DNA of 64,000 nt, taken from Trichopria drosophilae (taxonomy: Eukaryota; Arthropoda; Insecta; Hymenoptera; Diapriidae). The notes under the pieces are model-generated. The model ran no database searches. It saw only the letters and a program-made list of their open reading frames with translations, and was not told the DNA's origin. Of this stretch, positions 22,966-35,154 are shown in pieces (the first letter of the stretch is position 1; each line of letters begins with the position of its first letter). The position numbers were made by a program, and so were the translations under genes. The stretch covers positions 100,253,001-100,317,000 of the forward strand of contig CM059584.1 in assembly GCA_030407085.1 (NCBI GenBank). Reading direction: 5' to 3'.

Positions 22966-25605
22966 CCAACAGTTTCCTCTCGGAAAATGACAAAATTTGT
23001 TAAATAATATCATTTTTTCACGGTGTTTACGTATTTCATTCATTTTTATCGAACAATAATTAATAAAAAAACAAAGATGATGAGTGTGATTGTACTCTCT
23101 AACATTCAATAAAGGAAAATTAATTTATTATGGATGTAAAATAAAACGTAGTGCTACCATCGCTTGACAAGTTCGTCGATCGCCCTATGGGTTCACCTGT
23201 ATGAATAAATATATCAATAAAACAATAATTTTCGCTATTCGGCAAGAACTTAATTGCATGCGTAATTTAATGGTTTTTGTTATTAAATGCTCTTTTCTAA
23301 CCCTTTCATTTCTGGTGGGTGCATGGTGGAAGGGTTAAAAATTGAAAAGTATTACTTGAGGTTATGGAATCATATACATTTGTATTAAGGATAATCCAAT
23401 CATACAAAATTTTACGACGAATTGGAGGGAGTAGAAATTTAAAAACTACTTTAAAAACTGTAAGTTTCGGGTAAAAAAGCAAAATACCATTTGAGGCAGG
23501 AATTTAGAAATTAAAATTAAAACTAACGCTACACGAGATTTTTGAAATGACTTTACTTCGTTTTTTATCATACCAATGTATTTAAATCAAAATGCAAAGT
23601 GAGGTATAAAGGTTTAGCAATTTAAAAATGATAGATTTCTCTAAAAAATCCATACAATCTAGTATTTCCAATTGATCTAATCTTGTTTTCCAAAATATAA
23701 TTATCATTTCGTACCGATATTGCAGGATAAACTGAAAGTTTGAATTTGAAGTTCACATTCATCATACAAGATTTTTTTTAACATTTGTAAAAGCATATGT
23801 GCTTCTGATGGCGCTATAGTACTTCATAATCACAAATGGAAGCAAAATGCATATGAATAAACTTTCGTTATTATTAGAAATGTTACAAAACCCGTTTCAA
23901 AATATCGGTGCAGTGCAATCAAGCAGAAAGCAGTAGATAAAATATGAACTCATATTTCCAAGGAACAGCAATATCGACTTCTACGTTTTCCGTCATATTA
24001 TTTAATATATATTTTGTTTATAGCAGAAAACAAGCAAAACTGACAAAGGAATTGCTGTGCACTTTTTCAGAAAAACTGTCTGATAATAGGTATTCTATGA
24101 TCACTATATACAAGGAGAAACTTTTGGGAGCGTTACTAGCCGAAACACGAGGGCGTACATAGTCGAAAATTAGTTAAGACAGTAAAATGTCAAAATGAAA
24201 TTAATAAGGAATTTTAAAATTGTTCGCAAGGTCTAGTAAATGAATATAAAAAACTTTATGAGTTGTTAAAAACCATATGAACGATTCCAAAGTGCTTTAA
24301 GTAATTGTATAAAAATAATGCGGATATTTTTCACCAAGAAATGAAACAAAATTGACGAAAAGAATCTTTTGTTATATTTTTTCAGAAACACATGATTATT
24401 ATTTATTTCCAAAAATTCTCGAACTGTTCTAACTTAATGTCTTTAGTATTTTCTAGGAAACCGTCTATAGTAATTAGAATCACCATTACAGAACCCGAAT
24501 TTTAACAAATTTAATCAGTCATCTCTAATTTACGATTTTTAGTGAAACTTCCTACCTTACCGGTGGACCCCTTTAGAATCTCCTTAAGAAACGAAATATT
24601 GCTTGATTTTCATAACTAAATTTTCTGTCACAATACAACCGAACTACTATTACTTACGAATATATTTCAACTTTATGACCATTACACCACTGTATATTTA
24701 GTAATCGTATAAAAAAGTCAATAAAAATTATGCTCAAAACATATCGCACTGTGTTGCTGAAACTTTTGGAAAATTAATTTCTTGATGTTTCGAGTGAAGA
24801 TTTTTCAGTTTATATTTCACAACTTTTTTTATATCTTTTGTTCCCTGGGCATATACGTTAATAATTTGATTAATAAGAAAACTCTCATTAATGAAAGATT
24901 ATTTTCTACAGGGCACAGAAACGTAATACTAGTACTTTACATTCAAAATCCATCCACATAGCGGAAAAAGTCGATATTGAATTTTATAGTTTAAAACTGT
25001 TGTTGGAAAAGTACGAAACACACGCAAATAATAAGAAACATCCAATACTAATAATCGATTGAATCCCAGATGTCCATGCTTCAATAACAAGAAGACTTCA
25101 TTTAAATCTTACGTAAGTCCAAATACATCTACGTCTCGAAGTTTCCAGTTATAAAATGTATTAAAAATTCCATGAAACGTATCTCCCCGACGGATTATTC
25201 AATTTCTCCTACAGAAGTCACGTTTTGAAGCACGTGAGCTCCTTTCGCAATATCGTAATTTTATCAAACTCGTGGCGACGTAATTTACTATTGAATATAT
25301 AACAGATGTATTACGAAATCGCCGAATCCAAATCGCAGCGACTGAGGCATTTAACGGGTTATGAAGTACCAATTATATTCCATTAGACATAGACTCATTC
25401 AATTAATCCTAGTAAGTTTAATAGAGTTTTCAACAAAGGAAATTCATGAAGATATTTCTTTATACATAAAAAAGTTTTCACATTCATATCCACGATTATG
25501 GTAAAGTAATATTGATAAGCATTTTTATATTTTAAAAATTATTAAAACATACGTTCAAGAAATATTTCTTGAATAAATAAAAAAGACAAAATAGTATATT
25601 TCGTA
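22966..25605. other. AT-rich sequence without recognisable genes
   Basis: Short frames only, for example + 23944-24162, with no family resemblance and no repeat arms. Confidence 0.5.
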
Positions 25606-25609
25606 ACAA

Positions 25610-26068
25610 GTGCGGAAAATGCGATTTCCCGCACGCGTAATGATCGCACTGACACGAGTGCTGTGTGAATCATACGAGTGGGGGAAACGCCCGCACGTGT
25701 AACGAACGATTTTTTTTGTAATAAGTGTGCAGAAAATGTGGCCACTACACGTAACATTTAGAATTTGTTATAGCATGCGTAAAGTTCGTTCATATGATTG
25801 ATGGGGAGATATAGGGGGAGGGGGAGTCGTGGCGCGAAAGGGGGGTTCGGGGGGCGGAGCCCCCGGGATATAAACATAGTTATGATTTTACAGATACAAA
25901 AACTTTCTTATATTTTTTATAATATCATATCGTTTTCCTATATCAGTGTACAGTGTGATTTCCCAAACCGTGATGTGGAAAATATAAAAATTAAATTTTC
26001 CACATCCCGGTTTGGGAAATCGCATTTTCCACACTAAAATCAGTTCGGAAAACACACATTTTCCGAAC
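25610..26068. repeat. Cluster of GGAAAATNNGATTTCC-type hairpins
   Basis: Several hairpins share a GGAAAAT/ATTTTCC theme: 25610-25634 (GTGCGGAAAAT...TTTCCCGCAC), 25957-26021 (about 27-bp stem with one mismatch, CCCAAACCG ... CGGTTTGGG) and 26043-26068 (perfect 10-bp stem GTTCGGAAAA / TTTTCCGAAC). The outer sequences at 25602 (TTTCGTAACAAG) and 26070 (CGTATTACAAAAAG) are weakly inverse. It is probably a foldback-type mobile element whose middle holds the G-rich patch. Confidence 0.55.
25801..25867 (+). other. G-rich, potential G-quadruplex patch with GGGGC/GCCCC hairpin
   Basis: In an AT-rich setting, 67 bases hold at least four runs of four or more G (AGGGGGAGGGGGAG, then GGGGGG, GGGGGG), followed by the hairpin GGGGC-GGA-GCCCC. 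The composition is abruptly different from its neighbours. Confidence 0.6.
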
Positions 26069-27050
26069 CCGTATTACAAAAAGATATTTGAATATTTATA
26101 TCTTCGTGTGCTAAACTAAGTCAATTACACAGAATAAAATAAGTCTTAAAATTGTTACATCTTAAATTCATCATCAGGTGAGGCTTAATTTAAGGCCGAA
26201 ATTAGATTAATTTTCTTAAATTTGTAATGGGATGTATGATTTTGCTATCTGCATTAACTTTCATAGTAATCATCGAAAGGAAAATCTTATCTAGATGCCC
26301 GGCGCCTCAAATCGATATATTAAATATAATTCGAATGACAACATTGAGATGCAATGACTGTATTAGGCAAAGGACGGACTTGGACGAAATGTAGTGTCGA
26401 ATTTTAGATCTAATTTATTTCCGCTCATATAAAAATTGCCTTCGATTTTTACAAAACGGCGATGCATAGAATAGGCTTGCTTTTACAATCGATTTAGAAC
26501 GCAATAACACTTGTTTACTAATCATTTAGATTTTATGTTACGTTGTACGTAGACACCGGACGCTTCATCATGTGGGCTTCTTACGTCGCGAACTCAACCC
26601 GAAATCTCGACGAAGAGATAGGGAGAATAAACTACCGACAAAATGGATTGGTTTTTGCTTGCTGTCGATTTCAATGTGAAATCGCCTCAAACCCAAAAAA
26701 AAAAGGAGGAAGCTCACGCGATACGTTCCACATCACAGATTGTCTAAATCGGAACGAGTAAAACAAAAAATACAGATTAAGAATCGTCATATCAAGTAAT
26801 GTGCGAGCTTTAACATGTTAATGAAGGAAAAGAAAGGTAAACTGCGATATCCTTGTAATCGTCGCAAGGCCTGCAATGCATCCGGAAATGCGCGATGTTA
26901 ACGTGATAATGCGGTTGACGTCCAAATCAGAAAATCTAGATCGGCCCCTGGTCGCTGCGATTTGAAGTTATAGCTAAGCAGAAAAACGGTCCAGCAGATC
27001 AAACTGTTCCGAAAAACTCCAAAGATGAGAGAGAGAATAAGAGCACTCAC

Positions 27051-27180
27051 CCGCGACTTCGATCACTTGATTGATAGCGCGTTGTGTTAATTGAAAATTC
27101 TCCGCACCGACGATGGCTAACGTCCAGGACGGTCGTCTTGGTTGTTGCAATCGAGAATCCGTTATAGCGAAAATTTGAGA
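27051..27180 (-). CDS. Exon-like open stretch, product unknown (low confidence)
   Basis: On the minus strand a 130-bp stretch is open in one frame for 43 codons, including the run WTLAIVGAENFQLTQRAINQ, and ends at a strong donor-like GCGG/gtgagtgctc at 27050. At its start there is a CCTTAG/TC acceptor-like site with a poor pyrimidine tract. The composition is less biased than in neighbouring random frames. I do not recognise the peptide. It lies inside a unit bounded by inverted repeats, and a second frame is also open, so it may not be a host gene at all. Confidence 0.2.
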
Positions 27181-27436
27181 CTAAGGTCTTACAAGCACGA
27201 CGACTCTGATGCGAATAATTTCCCCCCACACTCATCGCACGCGCACTGGATAATCCTCCTCTTCTTTCATACTATAAGAGGGGTATTTATTTTCCAGTTC
27301 CACCTACCATTAGATATAATAACTACCGCCCGGAGCTCCACTTTACCGACTCACGGTACGCATAACAAAAAATCAGATACCAACATGCTCTCATTCCTTC
27401 AAATATCATTACAAATTCCGTCAGTGTTTCGGCTTA

Positions 27437-27590
27437 ATAAGTCTTACTTTCAGTGAGCAAAACTGACTTTTAGAAGATATTTTGGCTTAAAATAAGATTT
27501 ATCGAGCTTATGGCATCTAAGTTAGACGAATCTTATTTCAAACTAAAATATCGGCTGAAAGTCAGTTTTGTTGTCTGAAAGTAAAACTTT
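27437..27590. repeat. Long hairpin, ~70-bp arms
   Basis: The left arm (AAGTCTTACTTTCAGTGAGC, AAAACTGACTTT, GATATTTTGG, AAATAAGATT) and the right arm are inverse copies with about 80% identity by eye, centred near 27513. It may be a separate MITE nested in the 26.1-27.7 kb unit. Confidence 0.6.
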
Positions 27591-27712
27591 AAACCTAAAT
27601 ATTGGCTGAATTTGATAAAATTAACGCAATTTTGGGCTGAAATTAAGCCTCACCTAATGATGAATTGAAGATGTAACAATTTTAAGACTTATTTTTTTGT
27701 GTGTACAGTTAT

Positions 27713-30690
27713 GCATACAAAAAAGATTGCAACATTAATTACCCTCGTCTATTTTTGTGTTTGGTAAATATTTGTTTTTCGTTATGAATAAGAATAAATA
27801 TACAATTTCTAAAAACTGAATTCCATAACAAATAAATCAATAATATATTTCGTCCTATACAACATGTAACAAGCAATTAGTTATCGCCCATCGATCGGCA
27901 ATATACTATTCAGAAGTAAGTAAATAAATCGTTAATATTAAATATTTCACACATTTATCGTAATCGAAGTTGAAAAGTGGGAGGAAATTTAAAAGTTCAC
28001 TGCTGAGGATATTACATTCAGAAGCGATTAACAGCATTTTGTAAAAAATTGAAAAATGAATAATATATAAATCTCCAATCGACATGTTTTATAGTCGATA
28101 AAGAAATTGAATGACGAATTAATCTAGTTTGAAATAGTACAAAAATTATGAAACTTCGACAAGAATTTTCTCATGGTCGAAAGCACCTGGACCAAAAAAA
28201 ACTTCTAATTTAACAGAGCCAAGAATCAATTGTTTCAAGTTAAATCAGACAAATGGAAATGATTAAACTTATATATTACTGTTAATCGTTAACTTGCTTA
28301 AAAACTGGTAATGTCATTCTAGGTGTGTTCAGTAAACTCAATTATTCATCTTAGACTACAGAAGAGTCCCGGTATATTTGCGTTTCGCTCTATTTACGTC
28401 CCAGCGTATTTGCCCAGTTCCGTCTCGTTATTTTTGTCTGTCGCCACTCTCTTTTCCCCCACCTTGCGCGCTGGGGCCTCAGGGCCTGCCCTGACGTCAC
28501 GAACGTAACGCGACTGAGGAGAGTGGGAGAAGCGGCGCTCCCCTTTTTTTGAGAAATGTAAGGAGACGGGAGGAGAAGCCGAGGAACCGAGCGGGAAATC
28601 TACTCGGTAGTATTAAATGAACTCGAAACTGGTAATGTTTCAATTTAGTTAATTTTTACACAATTATCAAATTGGTCATTTACGAAAGTTGTTTAAAATG
28701 TGGCAAAATAAATTTCGTCTTATAATTATTTAAAAGACAGAAGTTTCATGAAAAGTGAAGAGAAAATATATGTGCAATAGGATTTGGTCTCGAGCAATAC
28801 ATTATAAACTTTCAATTATATGGTTTTTATTGATGAAATTGAATACTTTTAAACCATAAAAATTATAATTGTTATACAAAACGAGAACAGTATTTGGTTA
28901 ATATTATTTCAATATTTTTACTCCGATTAGGAATAGTTGTCTAGAATCTATTAGCTCAAACGATTGGCCAATTTAATCGATGTTATGTATTTAATTATTG
29001 ACAGTATCATGCAACACATAAATAATAAAATTAAGTCGAGGAAAGAAAAATTTAATTATGTATACAAAAAAATTCTCATAAAAATTATAGATTTAACCTG
29101 TATGTCTCCTGTAATTTACTTCAATAATACAATGATAAGCTATTACATATTCGATATATTATACAATAATTTTCACGTCCCACAAAAATAATATTTACTT
29201 AAAATCGTCGAATCGTTGGAAAACCCTGTTTACTTAAATTTAAGCAAACATTTCTGTTATTGAAGTAAATCACGTCTTAAAACGAGTAATTAATGTTTGC
29301 TCTAGGAAATCATAGAAATACCTGAAATTTAAGAAAATACTTGTGGAAAATGCAATGTAAATAGTATATATACGTTCCATGTTTATTTTGTAAATATATA
29401 TTTTAGTCGTTATTTTCCACATACCAAATTGAGTTATTTATCTTTCTATATTCATAGATGTTATAGAAAATAACATATAATAGAGAATTATTTACAGGAG
29501 TAAATGCTTTGCCTAATATGACTATTTTGATACTTTTAATGTACATCCTAATCCAAAATCATTTTCGGTAAACCTGGAATAGCTAGAGATAGTTAAAGTA
29601 AAATATTGTGTCAAGTCGTTGTATTATTACTAAAACATGGAACAAATGTTTCTGAAAATGTACTTTCCACAATATTCTAGAATATTTAGTAAATAGAATT
29701 CACATTCTTATTAAAACGTATCTGGCGACCTTTGGGAACGTGACGTTGTTAGGGATTCCTATAAGGACATAATCGGTTTTTCCCTGAAGTAAGCTGTTTG
29801 CAGGAACGAGCTGAAATGTAAACACTGCTGGAATGTGATCCGTTAGTGTAAATGTTTGCCAAGTTGGATAGCCGAATGCAGGTGTACATAAAATCCGATA
29901 CAGATTCGAGATAGTTAAACTTGCTTAAGTTCCTTTGCTTAGCTTTGTTTAATTGATAACATTTTTATAATACAATTATTATAGTAAATATAATTAAAGA
30001 GTTAACTTCATATAATGCTTCATTACTATATACTATAATTCGGTGTATTATATAATAGTTCATAAGGAAATATTCGTGAAGTTTATTTCGCTTCGAATAT
30101 AACTTTTTTTCCGTGAACTAAAGTTAAAATTATCAATATCACATTTTATCTGTTAAAAAAGAATGTTTCACACCTAGTTACTCTTAGATCATTTAAAATA
30201 GTAAAGTACATTGGTTAGGAAATTATTGCATACATAGCAATAATAAAAGAACTAATTTCTAAAGTTAAAAGAGCCCACATTCTACGGGGTTTCAGCATCA
30301 CGATGGAAACTTGGAAATCGATAAATTCTGTTAGAGGGAAGGAAAACTTTTTGCTCAATACGAACGAATACCAAACTTAACTTTATAATCAAAAGCGAAA
30401 GTTGGAAATAGCGTTGTTGAAATATTGAGAGTCCGACCATTATGAAGAATTACTCCTTATGAATTATCGAACTATATTAATTGGTACATGGTTATGGCAT
30501 TATTTTCAAATATAATACTTAAATCGAGATAAAGGCCGATTGTTGAAATATCTGCACACTGGTATGTATAATTTAGTGATATCTTACACGTGTCTTATTA
30601 TTTTAAGTATTTTATACATAACAAAAGCAGGTACTAAAGTAGTAAAGCACCTCTATCTAATGGGTCTAAATGTAATAAAATGATTGCATT
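27713..30690. other. AT-rich sequence; GC/CG-rich island at 28370-28600
   Basis: Mostly featureless. The island 28370-28600 is rich in C, G and CG dinucleotides. It contains a perfect cAMP-response-type palindrome TGACGTCA (28492-28499) and the inverted pair CAGGGCC/GGCCTG. It could be a CpG-island-like promoter or regulatory element. The open frame through it (28323-28508) translates to nothing I recognise. Confidence 0.35.
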
Positions 30691-31684
30691 TCACACTGAT
30701 CTTGAAGCATGTCTAAGCTCGACTAAAATGTCAACCAAAACCGTTTGTACAGAATGACTGGCATACTATTCGAGTTTAAAAACCACGTTTACTTTAATCG
30801 TAACTGATCCCGTTTTTGAGAAATTCAGAAATCAATTCTGTACGTTTAAATTCATCTTACGTAGATTTAATCATTTTACATATTTTTCTTCACATGAAAA
30901 ATAAGTGAAATTTGTTACTAGAGGGGTTTCGGGGTCGCTGAATATGAATCTAATCTCAGATCTTCAAAATTCAAAATGGTTGATGTAAGATAGCGGAGAG
31001 AAATGTGAAAAGTTACTTCAGCAAGAAAAAACAGGATACCTGCGGATTTTTGTGGTTGTAGATTATGATTCTGATAATAGAAAAATATTATATAAAATTG
31101 AAAACGTAAAAAAAAATATAAAAAAAAAAAGAAAAATAAATGGAACCAAACTATAACCACGTCCAAGTCGTTGGTTCTGGGGTTAGCAGAGAGTGGTAAA
31201 TTATTATATTATTTTAATTAAATGCAGTTACATATATTTAATTACGCAGTAAAATTTAACATACTTCCTGAATGTAATTCCGACGAGTTTGTTGTCAGAT
31301 TCATAATCTGGAACTCTAAAAACCTCCGAGTATCCAGTATTATCTCGATCAAGCTATTTTTCATATATCTGTTGGTCATTTTAGATCCGCCATTTTGAAT
31401 TTTGAAAATCAAAGATCAGATTCATACTCAGCGATACTCAAACCCTAAAGGCAACGAATTTTAGCTATTTTCCATGTTAAAAGAATATATAACTTAAATG
31501 ATTAAGTCTTACCTACGCTGAATTTAAACGTACAGAGTTGATTTCTGAATTTCTCAAAAACGGGATCAGTTACGATTTAAGTAAGCATGGTTTTTTAAAC
31601 TCGAATAGTGTACCAGTCATTCTGAACAAATGGTTATGGTTGACATTTTAGTCGAGCTCAGACATGCTTCAAGCTCAGTGTGAT
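30691..31684. mobile_element. Long foldback element, ~390-bp arms
   Basis: The outer ends are TCACACTGA (30691) and TCAGTGTGA (ending 31684). Inverse blocks can be followed inward on both sides: AGCTCGACTAAAATGTCAAC, GGGATCAGTTACGATT, GAATTTAAACGTACAGA, TTCAAAATTCAAAATGG, and AGATTATGATTCTGATAA near 31060. About 200 bp at the centre (about 31080-31290) is not clearly paired. It has no coding capacity; the frame at 30918-31166 is A/T-run derived. It belongs to the CCGCCATTTTGAATT-type dispersed family. Confidence 0.7.
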
Positions 31685-31689
31685 TTAGT

Positions 31690-32925
31690 TCTCTTGACTC
31701 CGTGTTACAATCGTCTTTTGATATTGTTGCATTTATAAATATTTGTTATTATAAGAGTAAATTCCAAGAGCAGGAATGTTTTACCTGAATGCAAAGGGTA
31801 TTTATATTCAAATCTTCTAGGATTATTATAGTAGTAGGAAGTGTGGTTTTTGTTTTGTTTACTTACTCGGCACAAATTCTATAACTTGTTTCATAGTTCA
31901 ACATATGATCATATTGTTTAACATTGGACATGAATTGTAAGAAACATTTATAGAAATGAAAATTATAGTCTACAGCGAACGACCAACTGTTTCAAAATAT
32001 CGACATCGAAAAAATTAATATCGAATCAAACGAGTTGAATTAATTTCACTCTTCATACGAGAAAAGAAATGAGCGCGTATAATTATTGCAGCACGCATGT
32101 GTGTATCAACAAAGTGAAAATATTTTGACTAAGCCGAGAAAAATGTCATATTCGAAATCAGTAAAAGTGTATTAACCGTTCAACTTGTATTCTTAAGAAA
32201 GAATCATGCCCATTAATTTATTTAGATCTGCTGCTTCACTGCTGCAAAAAAAAATCTGAATTAAAAATTACTGACTTGATTGCTCGATCAACATGTATGA
32301 TAATGGTAAAAAAAAATAAAAAATGACAAGGATTTATCTGAATCAACGACGTAAAAATTACTTATTTCACAACAATTTATATAAATTTTCAAGTATTTTT
32401 ATGTATCTTTATAGATGAAGCGACTAGATTTTCAATTGACACTTATCAAAATAGTAATTCTAAATTCCGTAAAGCATAAAATCAATTAGTTAAGTCAAAT
32501 ATTTATTTAGTTCTAACCTGATTGGAAATACGGTATAACTTCAACGAAATCGGCCGTAAAAGCTAAAAGCATGCGCAATTAATCGAGTGCTGTCTTCAGC
32601 GAAGACGCTCGTTACATTGTAGGAACTTACGATAATAGACAAAGTCTTCCGTAGCTACTAAATATATTAACATAATGCTTGCATAACTGATTAAATATCG
32701 TGAGATGTCGGACGTGCTCTTCTACCCCGATTCGAGTACTTCCACTTGAATGAAAATGTTGTTATAATTTAACTTGACGTAATGATCCAATTTTGCATAA
32801 TGAATTGCGTGAAAACGTTATTTAAGTTTACGAATGCATTACTACAATTTTTGAATGAATACTTCTTTGCAAGGTGTAAAAATCGATTATACATTTTAAG
32901 CTATCCCCAATACGTAAAAAGAAGT
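31690..32925. other. AT-rich sequence without recognisable genes
   Basis: Nothing supported. Confidence 0.55.
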
Positions 32926-32930
32926 CTTAG

Positions 32931-33088
32931 AGAAGTCTAAAAGATATCCTTCAATTCGTCAAAGATATCTTGAAAATATCGAAAAGATCTCTAAAAGATA
33001 TCTTTTTGATGTCTTACGAAAAAAAATCTGATATCTTTTAGATATCTATAAGACATCTTTTAGATATTTCGAAAATATATTCTAGAAG
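32931..33088. repeat. AGATATCT-rich dispersed repeat, left block
   Basis: Repeated AAAAGATATC, AAGATATCTT and AGACATCTTTTAGATAT words fold extensively. The end (TTTCGAAAATATATTCTAGAAG) matches the end of the 4736-4938 copy. Confidence 0.6.
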
Positions 33089-33275
33089 GTAATTAAGCGG
33101 CAGATTTATAAACATAACCAAATTTTGCTAATTATTTATTAGAGCTTTTTATTTTTAAATCAGTTTAACTTTTTTTATTGTTTATGTTTACTTGGGAATA
33201 TCTTATGGTATTTTTACATCATTTTATACAGTCGCATATACGCAAATTTATGCGAGTAAACAAATAAGGAAAAAA

Positions 33276-33345
33276 CTTGTCACGACTGGAAATCGAACCC
33301 TGGCTTCTTGCATAGTACTCAAACGCCTGTAATGATGTAAGTATA
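33276..33345 (-). tRNA. tRNA-like remnant with B box and T6 run, probably a pseudogene
   Basis: On the minus strand GGGTTCGATTTCC is a good T-arm/B box, preceded by a short possible anticodon stem (GCGT/ATGC) and followed 13 bases later by T6, a possible polymerase III terminator. No proper A box or acceptor pairing is visible, so this looks like a 3' tRNA remnant. It sits between two AGATATCT blocks. Confidence 0.3.
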
Positions 33346-33468
33346 CATCTATAAGGGAGAGAAAGCATCAAAATAATTAATGGTTCTGAGAAAATAACGT
33401 TAACATTGTATAATGTTACAAAAATACAGAAAAAAATAAATAATTGTCACGTGAGAAACATAGAGAAG

Positions 33469-33645
33469 GTCGTGATATCTTTGCAAAGGACGTCATTTGG
33501 ATGTTTTTCGCAAGATATCGTTGAATAACTATCTAAAAGATATCTTTGTATAGATATATTCAGAAATGGTATTTTTTAATTATCTTTTGCAAAATATCCC
33601 TGATGAAGATGCCCAAATGTCTTTTAAACATTTATGAAAATGTTT
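33469..33645. repeat. AGATATCT-rich dispersed repeat, right block
   Basis: GATATCTTTGCAAAGGACGTC, TCTAAAAGATATC and TTTTGCAAAATATCCCTGAT recur. The reverse complement of 33560-33645 matches the start of the 4736-4938 copy. Confidence 0.6.
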
Positions 33646-33649
33646 ATTA

Positions 33650-34138
33650 AATCCCTTAAAAATGATTGCATAAAACCTAAGATATCGAACGAAACTAATT
33701 TATTCAGCAATCGTTATATCAAGTCTATTTAGATTCATAGCTGTAACATACGCTGTACCTACATCTAACTTGAAGAAATGTTTATGATCTTCAATTTATA
33801 TGAGACATTAACAAGTGTACAGTTTTATAATCGCGCTAATAATTTCGAAGTATGTATGTGTTTTTCGAATTAAATTGTCGGGAAGATTAGGGAAGGTTCG
33901 CGTGTGCTATGTGGTTCCTTTCATGCGTCGAGGAGTCAGTCTGTCGAAAACTTATAAACTATCGGCACGAAATAATAGGTCACCGTAGCGTAAAATTTTA
34001 ATGTAAATTTGCACTGGCCAAATACAAGACTGAAAAAATTAGCGAGTGGTTCATCTTTTTTCAACCTCGCCGAGACGCCTGCTCCTAAGACATTCTGGGA
34101 GAATTGTCTCGCAAACTTAACAACAAGTTCTGGTAATA
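33650..34138. other. Unique sequence flanking the mariner
   Basis: No supported feature. A short frame at 34009-34212 runs into the mariner end and is not a gene. Confidence 0.5.
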
Positions 34139-34140
34139 TA

Positions 34141-34430
34141 CAGGGTCATCGAAAAGTATCGGACTCCCTAATATCTTCAGTTAGAATGCACTTAGGAGAA
34201 AATGTCCAATAGCAAAGTTGTATGGTTTCAAGCGGGGAGTAAGATGATGACCTTCACTTTGACCTTGACCATGTCCTTCAAGGTCATTTCAAGGTCAATC
34301 TTATTTCTTTAACTAGAACCCCCTATATTTTATTGCATATTCTTATAGCTTATCTCGAGAGCTTTCCAAAACACTATAATAAAAAATTTTTTTATTAAGT
34401 ACTTTTTGAGTTATAAAGGTTTGTTAACAA
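34141..34430 (+). repeat. Mariner left terminal inverted repeat
   Basis: About 290 bp, closely matching the inverse of 36479-36776. It includes several AAGGTCA/TGACCTT words (AAGTGAAGGTCAT-type motifs on either strand) and ends at TTTGTTAACAATTTT. Confidence 0.9.
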
Positions 34431-34550
34431 TTTTTTGACACAAAATGTAGAATATCTTGTAAAATATTATTTAGTTTTCAGTAATCATAACCTTAATACT
34501 TTTGTGCGCGGAATAACGAGACCAATTAATTGGTTTAAAGAAAATACATT

Positions 34551-34630
34551 AATCGGATCCCCCTAATATTTTCAGTAAGAATGCATTTTGGAAAAATGTC
34601 CAATAGCAAAGTATTGTACGGCTTCAAGCA
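34551..34630 (+). repeat. Internal direct copy of part of the mariner terminal repeat
   Basis: This 80-bp stretch repeats 34157-34233 in the same orientation with scattered changes (ATCGGAYCCCTAATATTTTC, GAATGCA, AAATGTCCAATAGCAAAGT, TTCAAGC). It may be a second transposase-binding region or the trace of a rearranged end. Confidence 0.8.
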
Positions 34631-34640
34631 ATTATGCTAA

Positions 34641-35154
34641 TATGCTCTGGCGAAAAACTGCCCGAACGTAATCGCGAGAAGCTGCTCGAATGCGTGATTT
34701 CCGAAGGCGTTAGCGGGAATCTGACCGAAAGCGTTGGCCAATCTTTATTCTCTCACTCTCGCAGGCACCAATGTACGAGCTCTTGAGCAAACAATACGGA
34801 TCACTGATTTGAAACTTTGATGCAGTGCTGTCTTCTTCTTAGCGAGCAGCAGTCACCTCGTGGACGAAAACGAACAGCCTCAACAATTTTTTCTGTAACA
34901 AAAGAAACCATTGCGCTTCAATTGATTATCCCAAACATCTTCATTTTGTTTCCAATAGCCCAGAAATTTTTCGTAAATATTATTAATTGATCTATTAGAT
35001 TTTCAGTTGCTCAACGAGCTTTTTGCTAGTGCTGGTTAAAATAAACAAATCGATAGTTGGACCAACACTTAATAATTAGTATTTTTCTCTACTTAATTAT
35101 CTAGATCAATTTCCTATCACTTACCTGATTAATTCTTCTTCGCTCTAATTAAGA
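34641..35154 (+). other. Mariner 5' untranslated region
   Basis: Between the internal terminal-repeat copy and the transposase start. No frames of note. It would carry the transposase promoter, but I can point to no clear TATA box. Confidence 0.5.

Larger units (their letters stand above)
26127..27704. mobile_element. 1.6-kb unit bounded by ~80-bp inverted repeats
   Basis: 26127-26208 (ATAAGTCTTAAAATTGTTAC, then CATCAGGTGAGGCTTAATTT) recurs inverted at 27627-27704 with few changes. The interior is GC-richer (26330-27330) and has short frames on both strands, none recognised. It also contains a separate hairpin (27437-27590) and an exon-like stretch (27051-27180). It could be a non-autonomous DNA transposon or a composite of two small elements around unique sequence. 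Confidence 0.5.
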
